DNA from: JAJPXC01 sp964520525
Lineage (GTDB): Bacteria > Bacteroidota > Bacteroidia > Bacteroidales > Muribaculaceae
NCBI GenBank assembly: GCA_964520525.1
Contig: CAZFNR010000025.1
Span: 1 to 22,342 of the forward strand
DNA: 22,342 nt
Direction of reading: 5' to 3'
Within the stretch, counting starts at the first letter, position 1. Each line of letters starts with the position of its first letter. The notes under the pieces are model-generated. The model saw only the letters and a list, made by a program, of their open reading frames with translations. It made no database searches and was not told where the DNA came from. The position numbers and the translations under genes are program-made. This document shows, in pieces, positions 7,475 to 15,916 of this stretch.

Positions 7475-8871
7475 CGGTCAATTTTTTGAATCATGTCGAT
7501 AAGCGACGATAGGAAAGAGCTGTTTGTGCCGTTGAAGCGTGCGCGTATTTCAGCTGATTCGCTTTCGAGCTGCAAGGTGAGACTAAAACCGTAGGGGAGT
7601 CCGAACGCTTTCATTGTCTCGCTGCCGTAGGGGATGTCGAGCGCGACTGCTCCGCCGCAGCCGTGGAATACCTGAACGAGTGGATTGTCGGGATTCGGGC
7701 TGAACTGTCGGGTCGAGACGGCGAAGTAACCGTCGACATTGCCGACGTAGATGTCCCCAAGCGATGGGTCGAGCTGCGATAGGTTGGCGTGGTAAACACC
7801 GTTCTCCTCATCGACTGTCATGCCAAACCCGCGGGCGGTGGCGACGAGCTGGCTGACGTTGGAGTTCACCTCGTCTTGAGGCATATGAACCATTAGCATC
7901 AGGTCCCAGGTGGAGAGGCTGAGGTTGGCCAGAGCCGGGGCTCCGGCTGCGGGAGAGGCGGCGATGGCTACTGTCCCGTCGATTTTTTTGAGCTGTGAGA
8001 GAACCATCTCCAATATGCCTTTTTGTGACATTGACAGGCCGGGGTGGGCTTTGAGTATCGCAAGAGCTTGATTCCAGGGCGCATCGGCCTTTGCCGAGAA
8101 GGCGGCTGCCAGCAGCGTGTTGCCCGGCGCGTAACGAAGAAAATCGGTGTTGACGGTGTCAAATAGCCGGTCAAGTTCAAACGGCTTGCCGTCATCGTTC
8201 ATCCCCTTGATGGCCATCCCAATAATGTTGTCGTTGACCGCGACACTCCCGCATACCCAGTCAAAAGGCATTCCGCTACAGCGGTAAGCGACGTTGATGG
8301 GGTGGTCGGTCAGCAGAAACTTCTTGACCCCGTTGAGCGCGGCCAGGGGGTTCTTATCCGCTTTTTTTACTGATTTGATTACATCGTCGGCTCTGTGCGC
8401 GAACCATGCCTGTCCGTCTTTTAACATAGCTACCGCTCCGTCGGGCCATTCGTAGATGTCGTAGCCGTCACGGCTATCGGCTTTCTTGAAGTCATAGTCG
8501 GTAAGCGTGGTTTCAATGGCATCGATGTCGGTAATGCTCACGGTGCCGATAGGGGTGGCGTGGTCAGTCATGTAGACTACCACATGGTTGATGTCGGCCG
8601 CTTTTGAGATACAATTGAGCCATTTGGTAAACGTGAGTGCGTCGGAGTCTTCCAGAAGTGATGTCAGTTGCGGTGTCAGTTCATATTTGCCGTCCTTTAC
8701 CTGACACCCGGCATTTTTCAGCAACTTGTCGAAATCGGCTGTCGCTACCACCCGTGCCGAGTCGGGGACTGTGTCAAGAAGGCTCCGTTCGCTCTTGTCG
8801 CAGCTCGACATCAACGCAATCAAAATCGCGGCTATCGGCAATATCAGTCGGAGTGGTTTAATAGATTTCAT
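7471..8871 (-). CDS. DUF4836-like lipoprotein encoded with an ABC transporter
   Basis: A 466-residue predicted lipoprotein. Its signal peptide ends LMSSC with the acylated Cys at residue 24, followed by DKSERSLLDTVPDSARVVATADFDKLLKNAG. The pattern of a leading VPxxA..V, a long alpha/beta body and a second half that repeats the topology resembles Bacteroidota DUF4836 proteins, which are of unknown function. I recognise the family only by general resemblance. It is the first gene of a set in which the ATPase and then the permease follow with 4-nt overlaps, so it probably works with that transporter at the periplasmic or outer-membrane side. It begins 45 nt after the CDF transporter gene ends with no clear promoter in between, so it may be read from the msbA-like promoter. 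Confidence 0.65.
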   Translation of the reverse strand: MKSIKPLRLILPIAAILIALMSSCDKSERSLLDTVPDSARVVATADFDKLLKNAGCQVKDGKYELTPQLTSLLEDSDALTFTKWLNCISKAADINHVVVYMTDHATPIGTVSITDIDAIETTLTDYDFKKADSRDGYDIYEWPDGAVAMLKDGQAWFAHRADDVIKSVKKADKNPLAALNGVKKFLLTDHPINVAYRCSGMPFDWVCGSVAVNDNIIGMAIKGMNDDGKPFELDRLFDTVNTDFLRYAPGNTLLAAAFSAKADAPWNQALAILKAHPGLSMSQKGILEMVLSQLKKIDGTVAIAASPAAGAPALANLSLSTWDLMLMVHMPQDEVNSNVSQLVATARGFGMTVDEENGVYHANLSQLDPSLGDIYVGNVDGYFAVSTRQFSPNPDNPLVQVFHGCGGAVALDIPYGSETMKAFGLPYGFSLTLQLESESAEIRARFNGTNSSFLSSLIDMIQKIDR

Positions 8872-8916
8872 GATAGATAACTTTGTGTAATAGATTAGTT
8901 CGCGACATGGGAAAGA

Positions 8917-9861
8917 TTAGGCTTTTTCGATGCAATGCTTCATCTGATCGACGACTTCTCCCTTGTATGGCTCGACATGGATGTTGATAATCATATCATT
9001 GCCGAAGTGTTCTCTCAGTCTGCGTTCTACGGTTGTAGCAATCTCGTGACCTTGCACAACGGTTGTCGAAGGGTCAACCTTGATGTGGAAGTCGAGAATC
9101 GAGGCGTTGCCGTTGCGCCGCGACCTGAAATGGTGGAATCCCTCCACTCCCGGAGTCGAACCTATCACGGCCCACATCTTGCGGGTTGTGTCGCGTGGTA
9201 GCGACACTTCAAGAAGCTCCTTGATCGAAGGGAGGCCAATACGCCACGCCACTACGAATATAAACACGCTGACGACCATTGCGGCGATGGGGTCGAGCAC
9301 CCTCCACCGCTGGCCGAGAAACATCGCTCCGGCGATGCCTACAAGCGTGGCCACCGACGATAGCGAGTCGCTACGATGATGCCATGCGTTGGCCACGACC
9401 GACGCTGAGTTGATGCGTTGGCCAATGCGGCGTGTATAGTGGAAGAGCCATTCTTTAAGGCCGATTGAAATGAATGCCATGGCAAGGGCAATCATGCCGG
9501 GACGCGGGAGCTGGTGCCCGTGTAGGGTGAGCCAGACTCGCTCTGCCCCGTCATAAAAGAACGCCGCGGCGACGAAAGCGAGGAACATAGCTATCAACAT
9601 TGTGGCGAATGTCTCATATTTCCCGTGGCCGTATTGGTAGTTGGCGTTGGCTTTGCGACGAGATACACCGAAAAAGATGATGACGATAATGTCGGTGATG
9701 AAGTCGCTCAACGAATGTACGCCGTCGGCTACCATCGCTCCCGATTTTCCCGCTATACCCGCGACGATTTTAAGGGCGGAGAGTGCGGCGTTAATCCAGA
9801 ATCCGACCCACGTCACATGGCGCGCTACTTTCACCGGGTCATTTTTCTGCGAAGCGTACAT
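8917..9861 (-). CDS. Cation diffusion facilitator (CDF) family divalent metal transporter
   Basis: A 314-residue inner-membrane metal/proton antiporter. The two metal-binding sites of the CDF membrane domain are visible: HSLSD in the second helix (His49, Asp53) and HHRSD in the fifth (His161, Asp165). The conserved YGHGKYE loop is at residues 77-83. About six hydrophobic segments are followed by a cytoplasmic C-terminal domain of about 95 residues ending in conserved H-containing strands (DFHIKVDP, INIHVEP). A His-Asp/His-Asp tetrad is associated in characterised members with zinc, while Asp-Asp/His-Asp is seen in FieF. Zinc export is therefore the best guess. It lies 14 nt after the glycosyltransferase gene in the msbA-like operon. 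Confidence 0.9.
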   Translation of the reverse strand: MYASQKNDPVKVARHVTWVGFWINAALSALKIVAGIAGKSGAMVADGVHSLSDFITDIIVIIFFGVSRRKANANYQYGHGKYETFATMLIAMFLAFVAAAFFYDGAERVWLTLHGHQLPRPGMIALAMAFISIGLKEWLFHYTRRIGQRINSASVVANAWHHRSDSLSSVATLVGIAGAMFLGQRWRVLDPIAAMVVSVFIFVVAWRIGLPSIKELLEVSLPRDTTRKMWAVIGSTPGVEGFHHFRSRRNGNASILDFHIKVDPSTTVVQGHEIATTVERRLREHFGNDMIINIHVEPYKGEVVDQMKHCIEKA

Positions 9862-9875
9862 GCGTTTAGACGGTT

Positions 9876-10880
9876 TTAACGGCGTAGCCGCTCCAATGCG
9901 ACCTTCATCGACAGGTCAAAATATACCCCTTTCTGCAGTTTGTGGCTGATGGCCGCGGCGGCTTTGCGATAGGTTTCGTAGCTGTCTGGTGTCATGGCGT
10001 TTAGTCGTTTGTCAAGTTCTCTGAGCGACCCTACGGCTATGCCGAGATTGTTGGATGTGATAAACGGTGCCATGGCTGATTTTTCCCATATTATGACGGG
10101 TATACCCGCCCTGAGGTAAAACGATGCCTTATGGGGGTTGTTAAACCGCAGATAGTCGCCCCATTGGCCGCTGCATTCATCCACTGAGTCGCCATCCCAC
10201 ACAAGTCCCCAGTGTCCGTTGGCTTCGGAGATGAAACGGTCGCTCGGAACGAATCCATTGTATGTCATACGCTTCCATTTGTCAGCCGTTCCCGCCTCGA
10301 GCCCTTTGCCGTAAATCTCTAATCTGCAATCTCTAAGCAATGGGTCGAGGTCGTAGAGAAATTTGTTTTTCCGCGGTCCGAGACCTCCGGCGTACAGTAT
10401 GATATTTGGTGCGGTCATCTCGTAGCGTCCCGTGGGTTCGGCATCGCTGAGGTAATCGAATATGTCGAGGTCGTGCATAGGCACCCGGCATCCCTGGTCG
10501 GTGAGCCATTTTCGCATGGAACTGTTGTGGACAATGATGAAATCGGTGTCGGACAAGCGTTTAATCTCTTGAGCCGGGGTCAGTTTCTTGCGTCTGAACG
10601 AGCCGAGGTCGTGGATGAGTGTTATCGTCTTGGCTCCGTGCCAATGGGCGGCTCGGCAAAGGTGTCGGTAATATTTTTTGTAGGGATACTGTATCAGCAG
10701 CACGTCACCTTTGCGGAGCCTGAGCGGCGACATGGTCGCGGTGATGAGCTTTTGAAAAAATTTGCTGACTTTGCCGCTGCCATTACCGATGGCTATGTTT
10801 CTGTATCCGCGCCCGTCGCATAGCGTGTCGATGTCGAGCTTGGCTTTATTGGTGGATGGGGTCTTGATATAACTTATCAT
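9876..10880 (-). CDS. Gtf3-like glycosyltransferase (galactofuranosyltransferase-type annotation)
   Basis: A 334-residue cytoplasmic GT-B glycosyltransferase. The N-terminus contains NKAKLDIDTLC, and the C-terminal half has YAGGLGPRKNKFLYDL, then GLVWDGDS, GDYLRFNNPHKASFYL and AGIPVIIW. Together these match the Gtf3 / beta-1,6-galactofuranosyltransferase-like family, where the Asn-Pro-His-Lys and Gly-Leu-Val-Trp-Asp segments line the nucleotide-sugar site. Family members add a hexose to surface polysaccharide, glycoprotein or lipid-linked acceptors. Donor and acceptor cannot be deduced. It sits between an MsbA-like exporter (28 nt upstream) and the CDF transporter, which fits a role in envelope glycan synthesis. 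Confidence 0.8.
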   Translation of the reverse strand: MISYIKTPSTNKAKLDIDTLCDGRGYRNIAIGNGSGKVSKFFQKLITATMSPLRLRKGDVLLIQYPYKKYYRHLCRAAHWHGAKTITLIHDLGSFRRKKLTPAQEIKRLSDTDFIIVHNSSMRKWLTDQGCRVPMHDLDIFDYLSDAEPTGRYEMTAPNIILYAGGLGPRKNKFLYDLDPLLRDCRLEIYGKGLEAGTADKWKRMTYNGFVPSDRFISEANGHWGLVWDGDSVDECSGQWGDYLRFNNPHKASFYLRAGIPVIIWEKSAMAPFITSNNLGIAVGSLRELDKRLNAMTPDSYETYRKAAAAISHKLQKGVYFDLSMKVALERLRR

Positions 10881-10908
10881 AGCATTGGCGATGAGGGGGT
10901 GTTGATAA

Positions 10909-12735
10909 TCAGAATTTCTGCATATCGACGAGGTGCTTGTAGTATTTTCCGAGTTGAAGCAGTTCGCAGTGGGTTCCTCGCTCGACGATTCGGCCGTCGT
11001 GCATCACGCAAATCATATCGGCGTTTTTTATAGTTGACAGCCGGTGGGCTATGACGAGAGTGGTGCGGTTTTTCATCAGACGGTCTAATGCCTCTTGGAC
11101 GAGTTGCTCGCTTTGGGAGTCGAGAGCCGAAGTGGCCTCGTCGAGAATTAGAATCGGCGGGTTTTTCAGGATGGCGCGAGCTATGGAGACACGTTGGCGC
11201 TGTCCTCCCGAAAGGCGGCATCCGCGGTCACCGATGTTGGTGTCGTATCCATCTTCCGAGGCCATAATGAAATCGTGGGCGTTGGCGATTTTGGCGGCCG
11301 CTATAACCTGTTCCATGGTGGCGTTTTTTACGCCGAATGTTATGTTGTTGAAGAATGTGTCGTTAAACAGTATCGCCTCTTGGTTCACGTTGCCCATCAT
11401 GCCGCGCAGGTCGTGAACTCGCAGCTGCCTGATGTCGATACCGTCAATCTTTATCGAGCCGGCGTCAACGTCGTAGAAGCGTGGTAGCAGGTCAGCAAGC
11501 GTTGATTTGCCTGAACCTGACTGTCCGACGACTGCCACTGTGGCTCCTGCGGGTATGTCGAGCGAGACATTGTCGAGCACCTTTGTTTGGGCATAGCTGA
11601 AATCGACATCGGTGTATTCAATGTGCCCTTTGAGATTTTCTATGCTCTTGGGTGCTTTGGGGTCCATGATGGGGTTTACCGCGCTGAGAATCTTGTCGAC
11701 ACGCTCCATCGAAGCCAGTCCCTTTTGTATTGAGTACATGGCTTTCGACAGATCCTTGGCGGGGTTGATTATGCTGTAAAAAATCACCATGTAGTAGATG
11801 AACGACGCGGCGTTCATCGATGACGCTCCGCTGAGAATCAGCGAACCGCCGAACCAAAGCACAATCGCAATCGCTGTCGTGCCGAGAAACTCGCTCATTG
11901 GGTGGGCGAGTGATTGGCGGCGGGCGATGCGGTTGCTGATTCTGTAGAACACATGGTTGTTGCGATGGAAACGCTCCTTGATTTTGTGTTCGGCGTTAAA
12001 GGCTTTGATTATGCGCAGTCCTCCGAGGGTTTCCTCAATCTCGGCCATTAGCAGTCCCCACTGTTTCTGTCCTTCGAGTGACTGGCGCTTCAGCCGCTTG
12101 CCGACGCGTCCCATCACTAATCCGGCTATGGGCAGCAATACTAACACGAACAGTGTCAATTGCCAGCTGATGGTTATCATCATGGTCAGGCAGACGATAA
12201 TCATCACCGGGTTTTTGAAAAACATATCGAGCGAGGCCATGATGGAGTTTTCAATTTCTGCCACATCTCCGCTCATACGGGCCATCACGTCGCCTTTTCG
12301 CTCGGAGGTGAAGAATGAAATGGGTAGGGTCACAATCTTGTCGTATACGTAGTTGCGTATGTCGCGCACGATGCCCGAACGCATCGGTATGATGAAATAG
12401 GAGCTGAGGTAGGTCACGCCGGTCTTCAGCAGTGTCATGAATACGAGCAGGCCGGCGAGCATCGCCAAAGTGGCCGATGGCCCCCAGTTTTCTATGGCTT
12501 GCTGGGTGTAGTAGTAGAAGTTGTTGACTACCACATCCTTGGCCGATTCGCTTCCCCAGGGCATGAACTCGTAGGCCGCCTCTTTTATCTGGAACAGCAT
12601 TTCCAGAATCGGGATGATTACGGCAAACGAGAACAGCGTCAGAAACGCTGCAAGGATGTTGAAAAAAATATTTAGGAATAAATATTTCTTATAGGGTGGG
12701 ACGAAACGTCGTAGCAGTTGGTAAAATCCTTTCAT
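10909..12735 (-). CDS. MsbA-like ABC exporter (fused membrane and ATPase domains)
   Basis: A 608-residue half-transporter. Six membrane helices occupy about residues 18-330, with a typical exporter intracellular loop (RMSGDVAEIENSIMASLD). The ATPase domain follows with Walker A GQSGSGKST (around 402-412), signature LSGGQRQR, Walker B ILILDEATSALD and the H-loop histidine in VIAHRLST. All catalytic residues are present. Length and motif set match the MsbA / lipid A flippase group common in Bacteroidales, which flips lipid-linked substrates across the inner membrane as a homodimer. Multidrug export is the alternative. A consensus promoter lies about 60 nt upstream, and the glycosyltransferase and CDF genes follow closely, so it probably leads the operon. 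Confidence 0.9.
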   Translation of the reverse strand: MKGFYQLLRRFVPPYKKYLFLNIFFNILAAFLTLFSFAVIIPILEMLFQIKEAAYEFMPWGSESAKDVVVNNFYYYTQQAIENWGPSATLAMLAGLLVFMTLLKTGVTYLSSYFIIPMRSGIVRDIRNYVYDKIVTLPISFFTSERKGDVMARMSGDVAEIENSIMASLDMFFKNPVMIIVCLTMMITISWQLTLFVLVLLPIAGLVMGRVGKRLKRQSLEGQKQWGLLMAEIEETLGGLRIIKAFNAEHKIKERFHRNNHVFYRISNRIARRQSLAHPMSEFLGTTAIAIVLWFGGSLILSGASSMNAASFIYYMVIFYSIINPAKDLSKAMYSIQKGLASMERVDKILSAVNPIMDPKAPKSIENLKGHIEYTDVDFSYAQTKVLDNVSLDIPAGATVAVVGQSGSGKSTLADLLPRFYDVDAGSIKIDGIDIRQLRVHDLRGMMGNVNQEAILFNDTFFNNITFGVKNATMEQVIAAAKIANAHDFIMASEDGYDTNIGDRGCRLSGGQRQRVSIARAILKNPPILILDEATSALDSQSEQLVQEALDRLMKNRTTLVIAHRLSTIKNADMICVMHDGRIVERGTHCELLQLGKYYKHLVDMQKF

Positions 12736-12793
12736 ATATCAAAGAGTGGCAGCGGAAAACGGTGGTTAAATCCCGCGGCCGGCTGTAAGGCCA

Positions 12794-12825
12794 CAAAATT
12801 ATGAAATTTGCCGTTTATATGCAAA
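12794..12825 (-). promoter_or_regulatory. Bacteroides-type promoter for the msbA-like operon
   Basis: On the minus strand a -33 TTTG (12822-12825) is followed after exactly 20 nt by TAATTTTG (12794-12801), matching TAnnTTTG. It lies in the 96-bp gap between the radical SAM and msbA-like genes and would give a 5' leader of about 50 nt. Confidence 0.75.
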
Positions 12826-12831
12826 TCGGCG

Positions 12832-13731
12832 TCAGTGAGCCGAGAGTTGCCGTAGGCGGGAGTGGAGGAGATGGGTGAACTGGTAGTTTTTGAGCCCCCA
12901 CTTGGGATATAGAAGCATTTCGGGGGGAGATGCCGACAGGAATCGTTCGATGGCGATGTGGGGCGGAAGTGTGCGGATGATTTCGGCGCACAGGTCGAGG
13001 TATTCATCGAGCGTGAAGCGAGGGATGTCGTATAGCCCGTTGGCGAGGTCGGCGGCAAGTCGTGTGCCGCGCAGCACCTGAAGTTGGTGGATTTTGACGG
13101 TGTCGATCGGCAGCTCTGCGACACGCCTGATGGTGTGAATGATGTCGTCGCGGTTTTCTCCCGGCAATCCGGCGATTAGGTGCAGCCCGACTGGTAGTCC
13201 TGCGGCCGCTGTGCGCTCTACGGCCCGGCAGGTGTCGCTCCATGAGTGGCATCGGTTTATGAGCTTCAGCGTTGTATCAAATGAGGTCTCGGCTCCATAT
13301 TCAATCGCTACCCAATGGCGGCTATGCAAGCCGGCGAGTTCGTGAAGTAGTTCGTCGGGCATACAGTCGGGGCGTGTGCCTATGATGATTCCGTCCACAC
13401 CGTCGACCGCGAGGGCTTCCTCGTATAGTGGCAGCAGGCGTGAGATAGCCGCGTGGGTATTAGTGTAGGCTTGGAAGTATGCGATGTAACGCATCGCGGG
13501 GTATTTGCGGGCGAAGAATGTTTTCCCGGCTTGAATCTGGGCGGTTACGCTGCCGCTCGGGTCGCAATATGACGGGTTGAACGAGGCGTTGTTGCAATAG
13601 GTGCAGCCACCGCGCCCGATGGTGCCGTCGCGGTTGGGACATGAGAATCCGGCGTTGACGGCGAGTTTCTGCATCTTGCCGGGGAAATGGTCGGCGAGGA
13701 AGTCGGCGTAGTCGCGATATAATTTGCCCAT
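12832..13731 (-). CDS. TIGR01212 / YhcC family radical SAM protein
   Basis: A 299-residue radical SAM protein of the YhcC family. The iron-sulfur cysteines are Cys31, Cys43 and Cys46 in SCPNRDGTIGRGGCTYC, with the wide C-x11-C-x2-C spacing that separates this family from classical CxxxCxxC enzymes. Later family segments include FQAYTNTHA, the GTRPDC motif and a GLPVGLHLIAGLPGE stretch. It is related to the Elp3-type group, but has no acetyltransferase domain, and its reaction is not firmly known to me. It starts 10 nt after aroC ends on the same strand, so it is likely cotranscribed with ybaK and aroC. Confidence 0.88.
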   Translation of the reverse strand: MGKLYRDYADFLADHFPGKMQKLAVNAGFSCPNRDGTIGRGGCTYCNNASFNPSYCDPSGSVTAQIQAGKTFFARKYPAMRYIAYFQAYTNTHAAISRLLPLYEEALAVDGVDGIIIGTRPDCMPDELLHELAGLHSRHWVAIEYGAETSFDTTLKLINRCHSWSDTCRAVERTAAAGLPVGLHLIAGLPGENRDDIIHTIRRVAELPIDTVKIHQLQVLRGTRLAADLANGLYDIPRFTLDEYLDLCAEIIRTLPPHIAIERFLSASPPEMLLYPKWGLKNYQFTHLLHSRLRQLSAH

Positions 13732-13741
13732 TGTCTATACC

Positions 13742-14818
13742 TCAGAACGAGCGTCGGCTTCTGTCGAGTAGGATGGAGTCGAGCATCACGCAGGCTGCCA
13801 TGGCCTCGACCACCGGCACGGCTCGCGGCAACACGCATGGGTCATGCCGTCCCTTGACGCTGAGTGTGGCATGATGTCCGTTGGTGTCGACGGTGTCAAC
13901 CTGCCGCAGCAGTGTGGCCACGGGCTTGAACGCGACCCTGAAATAGATGTCGGCTCCGTTTGATATGCCGCCTTGTATGCCTCCTGAGTGATTGGTGGCG
14001 GTTTTCGGTCCTCCGTCGCCGGGGATAAACGTGTCAATCATTTCGCTTCCTCGTCGCGTCACACCGTCAAACCCCATTCCGTAGTCAAATCCTTTGGCTG
14101 CGTTGATGCTTAGCATGGCCTCGCCGAGCATGGCGTGGAGTTTATCGTAGATCGGTTCGCCCAGGCCTGCGGGCGCACCTTTGATTACCCCCGTAACCAC
14201 ACCTCCGATGGTGTCTCCGTCGCGTTTGACGTCGAGGATGAGGCGTTCCATGCGTTTGGCGGTTTCCGTATCGGGGCAGCGCACGGAGTTTGTTTCAATC
14301 ATGGCGGGGTCGTAGAGCGTATAGTCGTCGTGAAGCGATATGTCGCCGACCCGGGAAGTGTAGGCGTATATGGTGATACCGAGGCGTTCGAGGATTTGGC
14401 GGGCAAACGCTCCGGCTACCACGCGTGAGATGTTCTCCCGGGCCGATGAGCGGCCCCCGCCGCGGTGGTCGCGGATTCCGTATTTTGTGTGGTAGGTGAA
14501 ATCGGCGTGCGAGGGGCGGTATATGTCGCGCAGTTCTGCGTAATCGCGCGAATGTTGGTCGGCATTGGCCACTGAGAAACCGATGGGTGTGCCCGTCGTT
14601 AATCCGTCCATCATGCCCGATAGCACTGTTAAGCGGTCGGCCTCGTTGCGCCCGGTAGTGATGTCCGACTGCCCGGGTCGCCGGCGGTTGAGTTCTTGCT
14701 GCACGCGGTCGAGGTCGATGGGCTGTCCGGCGGGGATGCCGTCGATTACGCCTCCGATGGCGGGGCCGTGGGATTCGCCGAAAGATGTAAATGAGTATAG
14801 TTTTCCGAATTTATTCAT
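13742..14818 (-). CDS. aroC: Chorismate synthase AroC
   Basis: Converts 5-enolpyruvylshikimate-3-phosphate to chorismate, the last step of the shikimate pathway, using reduced FMN. Motifs visible are FGESHGPAIGGVIDGIPAG near the N-terminus, RPGQSDITTGRNEADR, the HADFTYHTKYGIRDHRGGG stretch with the FMN/substrate-binding His and Arg residues, SGGIQGGISNG and RHDPCVLPRA. I place the start at the ATG at 14818 (MNKFGKLYSF), giving 358 residues. An in-frame TTG four codons upstream (14830) is less likely, because the family begins close to this Met. The start overlaps the ybaK stop by 8 nt, indicating coupling. Confidence 0.95.
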   Translation of the reverse strand: MNKFGKLYSFTSFGESHGPAIGGVIDGIPAGQPIDLDRVQQELNRRRPGQSDITTGRNEADRLTVLSGMMDGLTTGTPIGFSVANADQHSRDYAELRDIYRPSHADFTYHTKYGIRDHRGGGRSSARENISRVVAGAFARQILERLGITIYAYTSRVGDISLHDDYTLYDPAMIETNSVRCPDTETAKRMERLILDVKRDGDTIGGVVTGVIKGAPAGLGEPIYDKLHAMLGEAMLSINAAKGFDYGMGFDGVTRRGSEMIDTFIPGDGGPKTATNHSGGIQGGISNGADIYFRVAFKPVATLLRQVDTVDTNGHHATLSVKGRHDPCVLPRAVPVVEAMAACVMLDSILLDRSRRSF

Positions 14819-15311
14819 TTGCGGTGGCAATTATCGGGGCGACAGAGGCTTTGATGTAATCAATCAACTGTCGGGGGTTTATTTTGAGTTGCAGCCCCCG
14901 CTGCCCCGCGCTGACATATATGTGGTCGTAATCGAGAGCAGTGGAGTGGAAAAAAGTTGGGAACGTTTTTTTCATGCCTATGGGGCAACACCCTCCGCGT
15001 ATATATCCTGTGAGGGGGAGCAGTTCTTTCATTGGAATCAGCTCCGCTTTTTTTGCCCCTGCGGCTTTGGCCGCTTTTTTCAGGTCAATCTCGGTGTCGC
15101 CCGGAACGACGCACACAAAGTGCCCGGCTTTTTCTCCGTGGAGCACGAGCGTTTTGAATACCCGTCGGATGTCCTCGCCGAGCTGAGCGGCCACATGGGT
15201 GGCTGCGAGGTCATTCTCGTCGACTTCATAAGGAATCAGCTCATAAGGGATGCGCGCCCTGTCAAGCAGGCGCGCTACGTTGGTTTTCGCCGGGAGTTTC
15301 GCTCCTTTCAT
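14811..15311 (-). CDS. ybaK: Cys-tRNA(Pro)/Cys-tRNA(Cys) deacylase YbaK
   Basis: A 166-residue single-domain YbaK/ProX-type trans-editing protein. It hydrolyses cysteine wrongly attached to tRNA(Pro). Family features include a central RVFKTLVLHG segment with the conserved Lys, then FVCVVPGDTEIDLKKAAKA, the glycine-rich GYIRGGCCPIGMKK loop and a final IYVSAGQRGLQLKINP. Length is normal. The gene begins 12 nt after the deaminase-like gene and overlaps aroC by 8 nt, making it the second gene of a four-gene minus-strand group. Nothing in the neighbourhood links it to proline or cysteine metabolism. Confidence 0.93.
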   Translation of the reverse strand: MKGAKLPAKTNVARLLDRARIPYELIPYEVDENDLAATHVAAQLGEDIRRVFKTLVLHGEKAGHFVCVVPGDTEIDLKKAAKAAGAKKAELIPMKELLPLTGYIRGGCCPIGMKKTFPTFFHSTALDYDHIYVSAGQRGLQLKINPRQLIDYIKASVAPIIATANE

Positions 15312-15323
15312 TTGCCGTTGTCG

Positions 15324-15830
15324 TTACTCTCCAATTAGTTCAGAAGCGGCGTCATAAGCCATCTGGTGCATTGGGACTTGGGTGACAGTGGTGTCGATTT
15401 TCGAGTCGTCGTAGGCCTCGGCGGGGTATATGCCGGCTTTGACCACCTCTTCGCGCGAGTTGACGAAGTAGACGGCTTGTGCTTTGCGGCGCGACATGGC
15501 GTTGATGGCTTCGGTAGTTGGCTCGTTGACGGAGTAGATTTTAGCGTTTTCGAGAGAGGTGACGCGTGCTTTCCCTATGGCGTTCTGGGCGGCTGAAGTG
15601 TTACCTGACGGTTTGCCGCTCGAGTGGAAAGCGTTGTTGAGGATGACGACTGCGCCATCGGCTTTTTCGCCGGCTTTTTTCGCCGCTTTGGCGGCTTCGG
15701 TGGCCATATCCATGTAGATTTGGTCGGTCGGGGCGATTCTGTCAACTTTTGTTATCACTGCTTGAGCGATAATCGCCGGAGCTGCGATTGCGATTGCTGC
15801 TGCGGCAGAAAGGAGTGATTTTTTCATCAT
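15324..15830 (-). CDS. Secreted cytidine/guanine deaminase-fold protein lacking all catalytic and zinc residues
   Basis: A 168-residue protein with a signal peptide (residues 1-24, ending AQA, so probably signal peptidase I and periplasmic). The mature part follows the pattern of guanine and tRNA-adenosine deaminases in order: an N-terminal helix with MATEAAKAAKKAGEK, a GAVVIL strand, TSAAQNAIGKA where active enzymes have the HAE zinc/proton-shuttle motif, IYSVNEPTTEAINAM where they have YTSCEPCPMCLGAI, then AVYFV and a KAGIYPAEAYDD segment. By this alignment the catalytic His and Glu are Ser79 and Ala81, and the two zinc cysteines are Thr105 and Ala108, while Glu103-Pro104 remain. It is therefore probably a pseudoenzyme in a new location. 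The fold assignment is my manual alignment. A start at Met2 (15827) is equally possible. Confidence 0.65.
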   Translation of the reverse strand: MMKKSLLSAAAAIAIAAPAIIAQAVITKVDRIAPTDQIYMDMATEAAKAAKKAGEKADGAVVILNNAFHSSGKPSGNTSAAQNAIGKARVTSLENAKIYSVNEPTTEAINAMSRRKAQAVYFVNSREEVVKAGIYPAEAYDDSKIDTTVTQVPMHQMAYDAASELIGE

Positions 15831-15846
15831 TTGACTTGAATTTTGA

Positions 15847-15854
15847 CAAAATTA
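15847..15854 (-). promoter_or_regulatory. Candidate -7 box for the pseudo-deaminase / ybaK / aroC operon
   Basis: The minus strand reads TAATTTTG, matching TAnnTTTG, 17 nt upstream of the start codon. No TTTG is found at the -33 distance; the region there is occupied by a hairpin arm (15871-15879). Confidence 0.4.
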
Positions 15855-15870
15855 GCGATTTTGAACGCTG

Positions 15871-15916
15871 AAAGCCCATCTCCTATAACTAAAAAAAGTT
15901 AATGGGAATGGGCTTT
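15871..15916. other. Long intergenic hairpin downstream of the head-GIN gene
   Basis: AAAGCCCAT (15871-15879) pairs perfectly with ATGGGCTTT (15908-15916). The interior continues as TCCTATAACT (15881-15890) with AGTTAATGGGA (15897-15907), with one-base bulges and an A6 loop, for about 19 pairs in total. On the minus strand it falls after the head-GIN stop but lacks a following T-run, so it may be a weak terminator or an RNA-stabilising element. Confidence 0.5.

Noticed and set aside
14819..14830. Upstream TTG start for chorismate synthase
   Set aside because: It would add four residues (initiator, Pro, Pro, Gln) to a protein whose family begins at the MNKFGKLYSF-type ATG.
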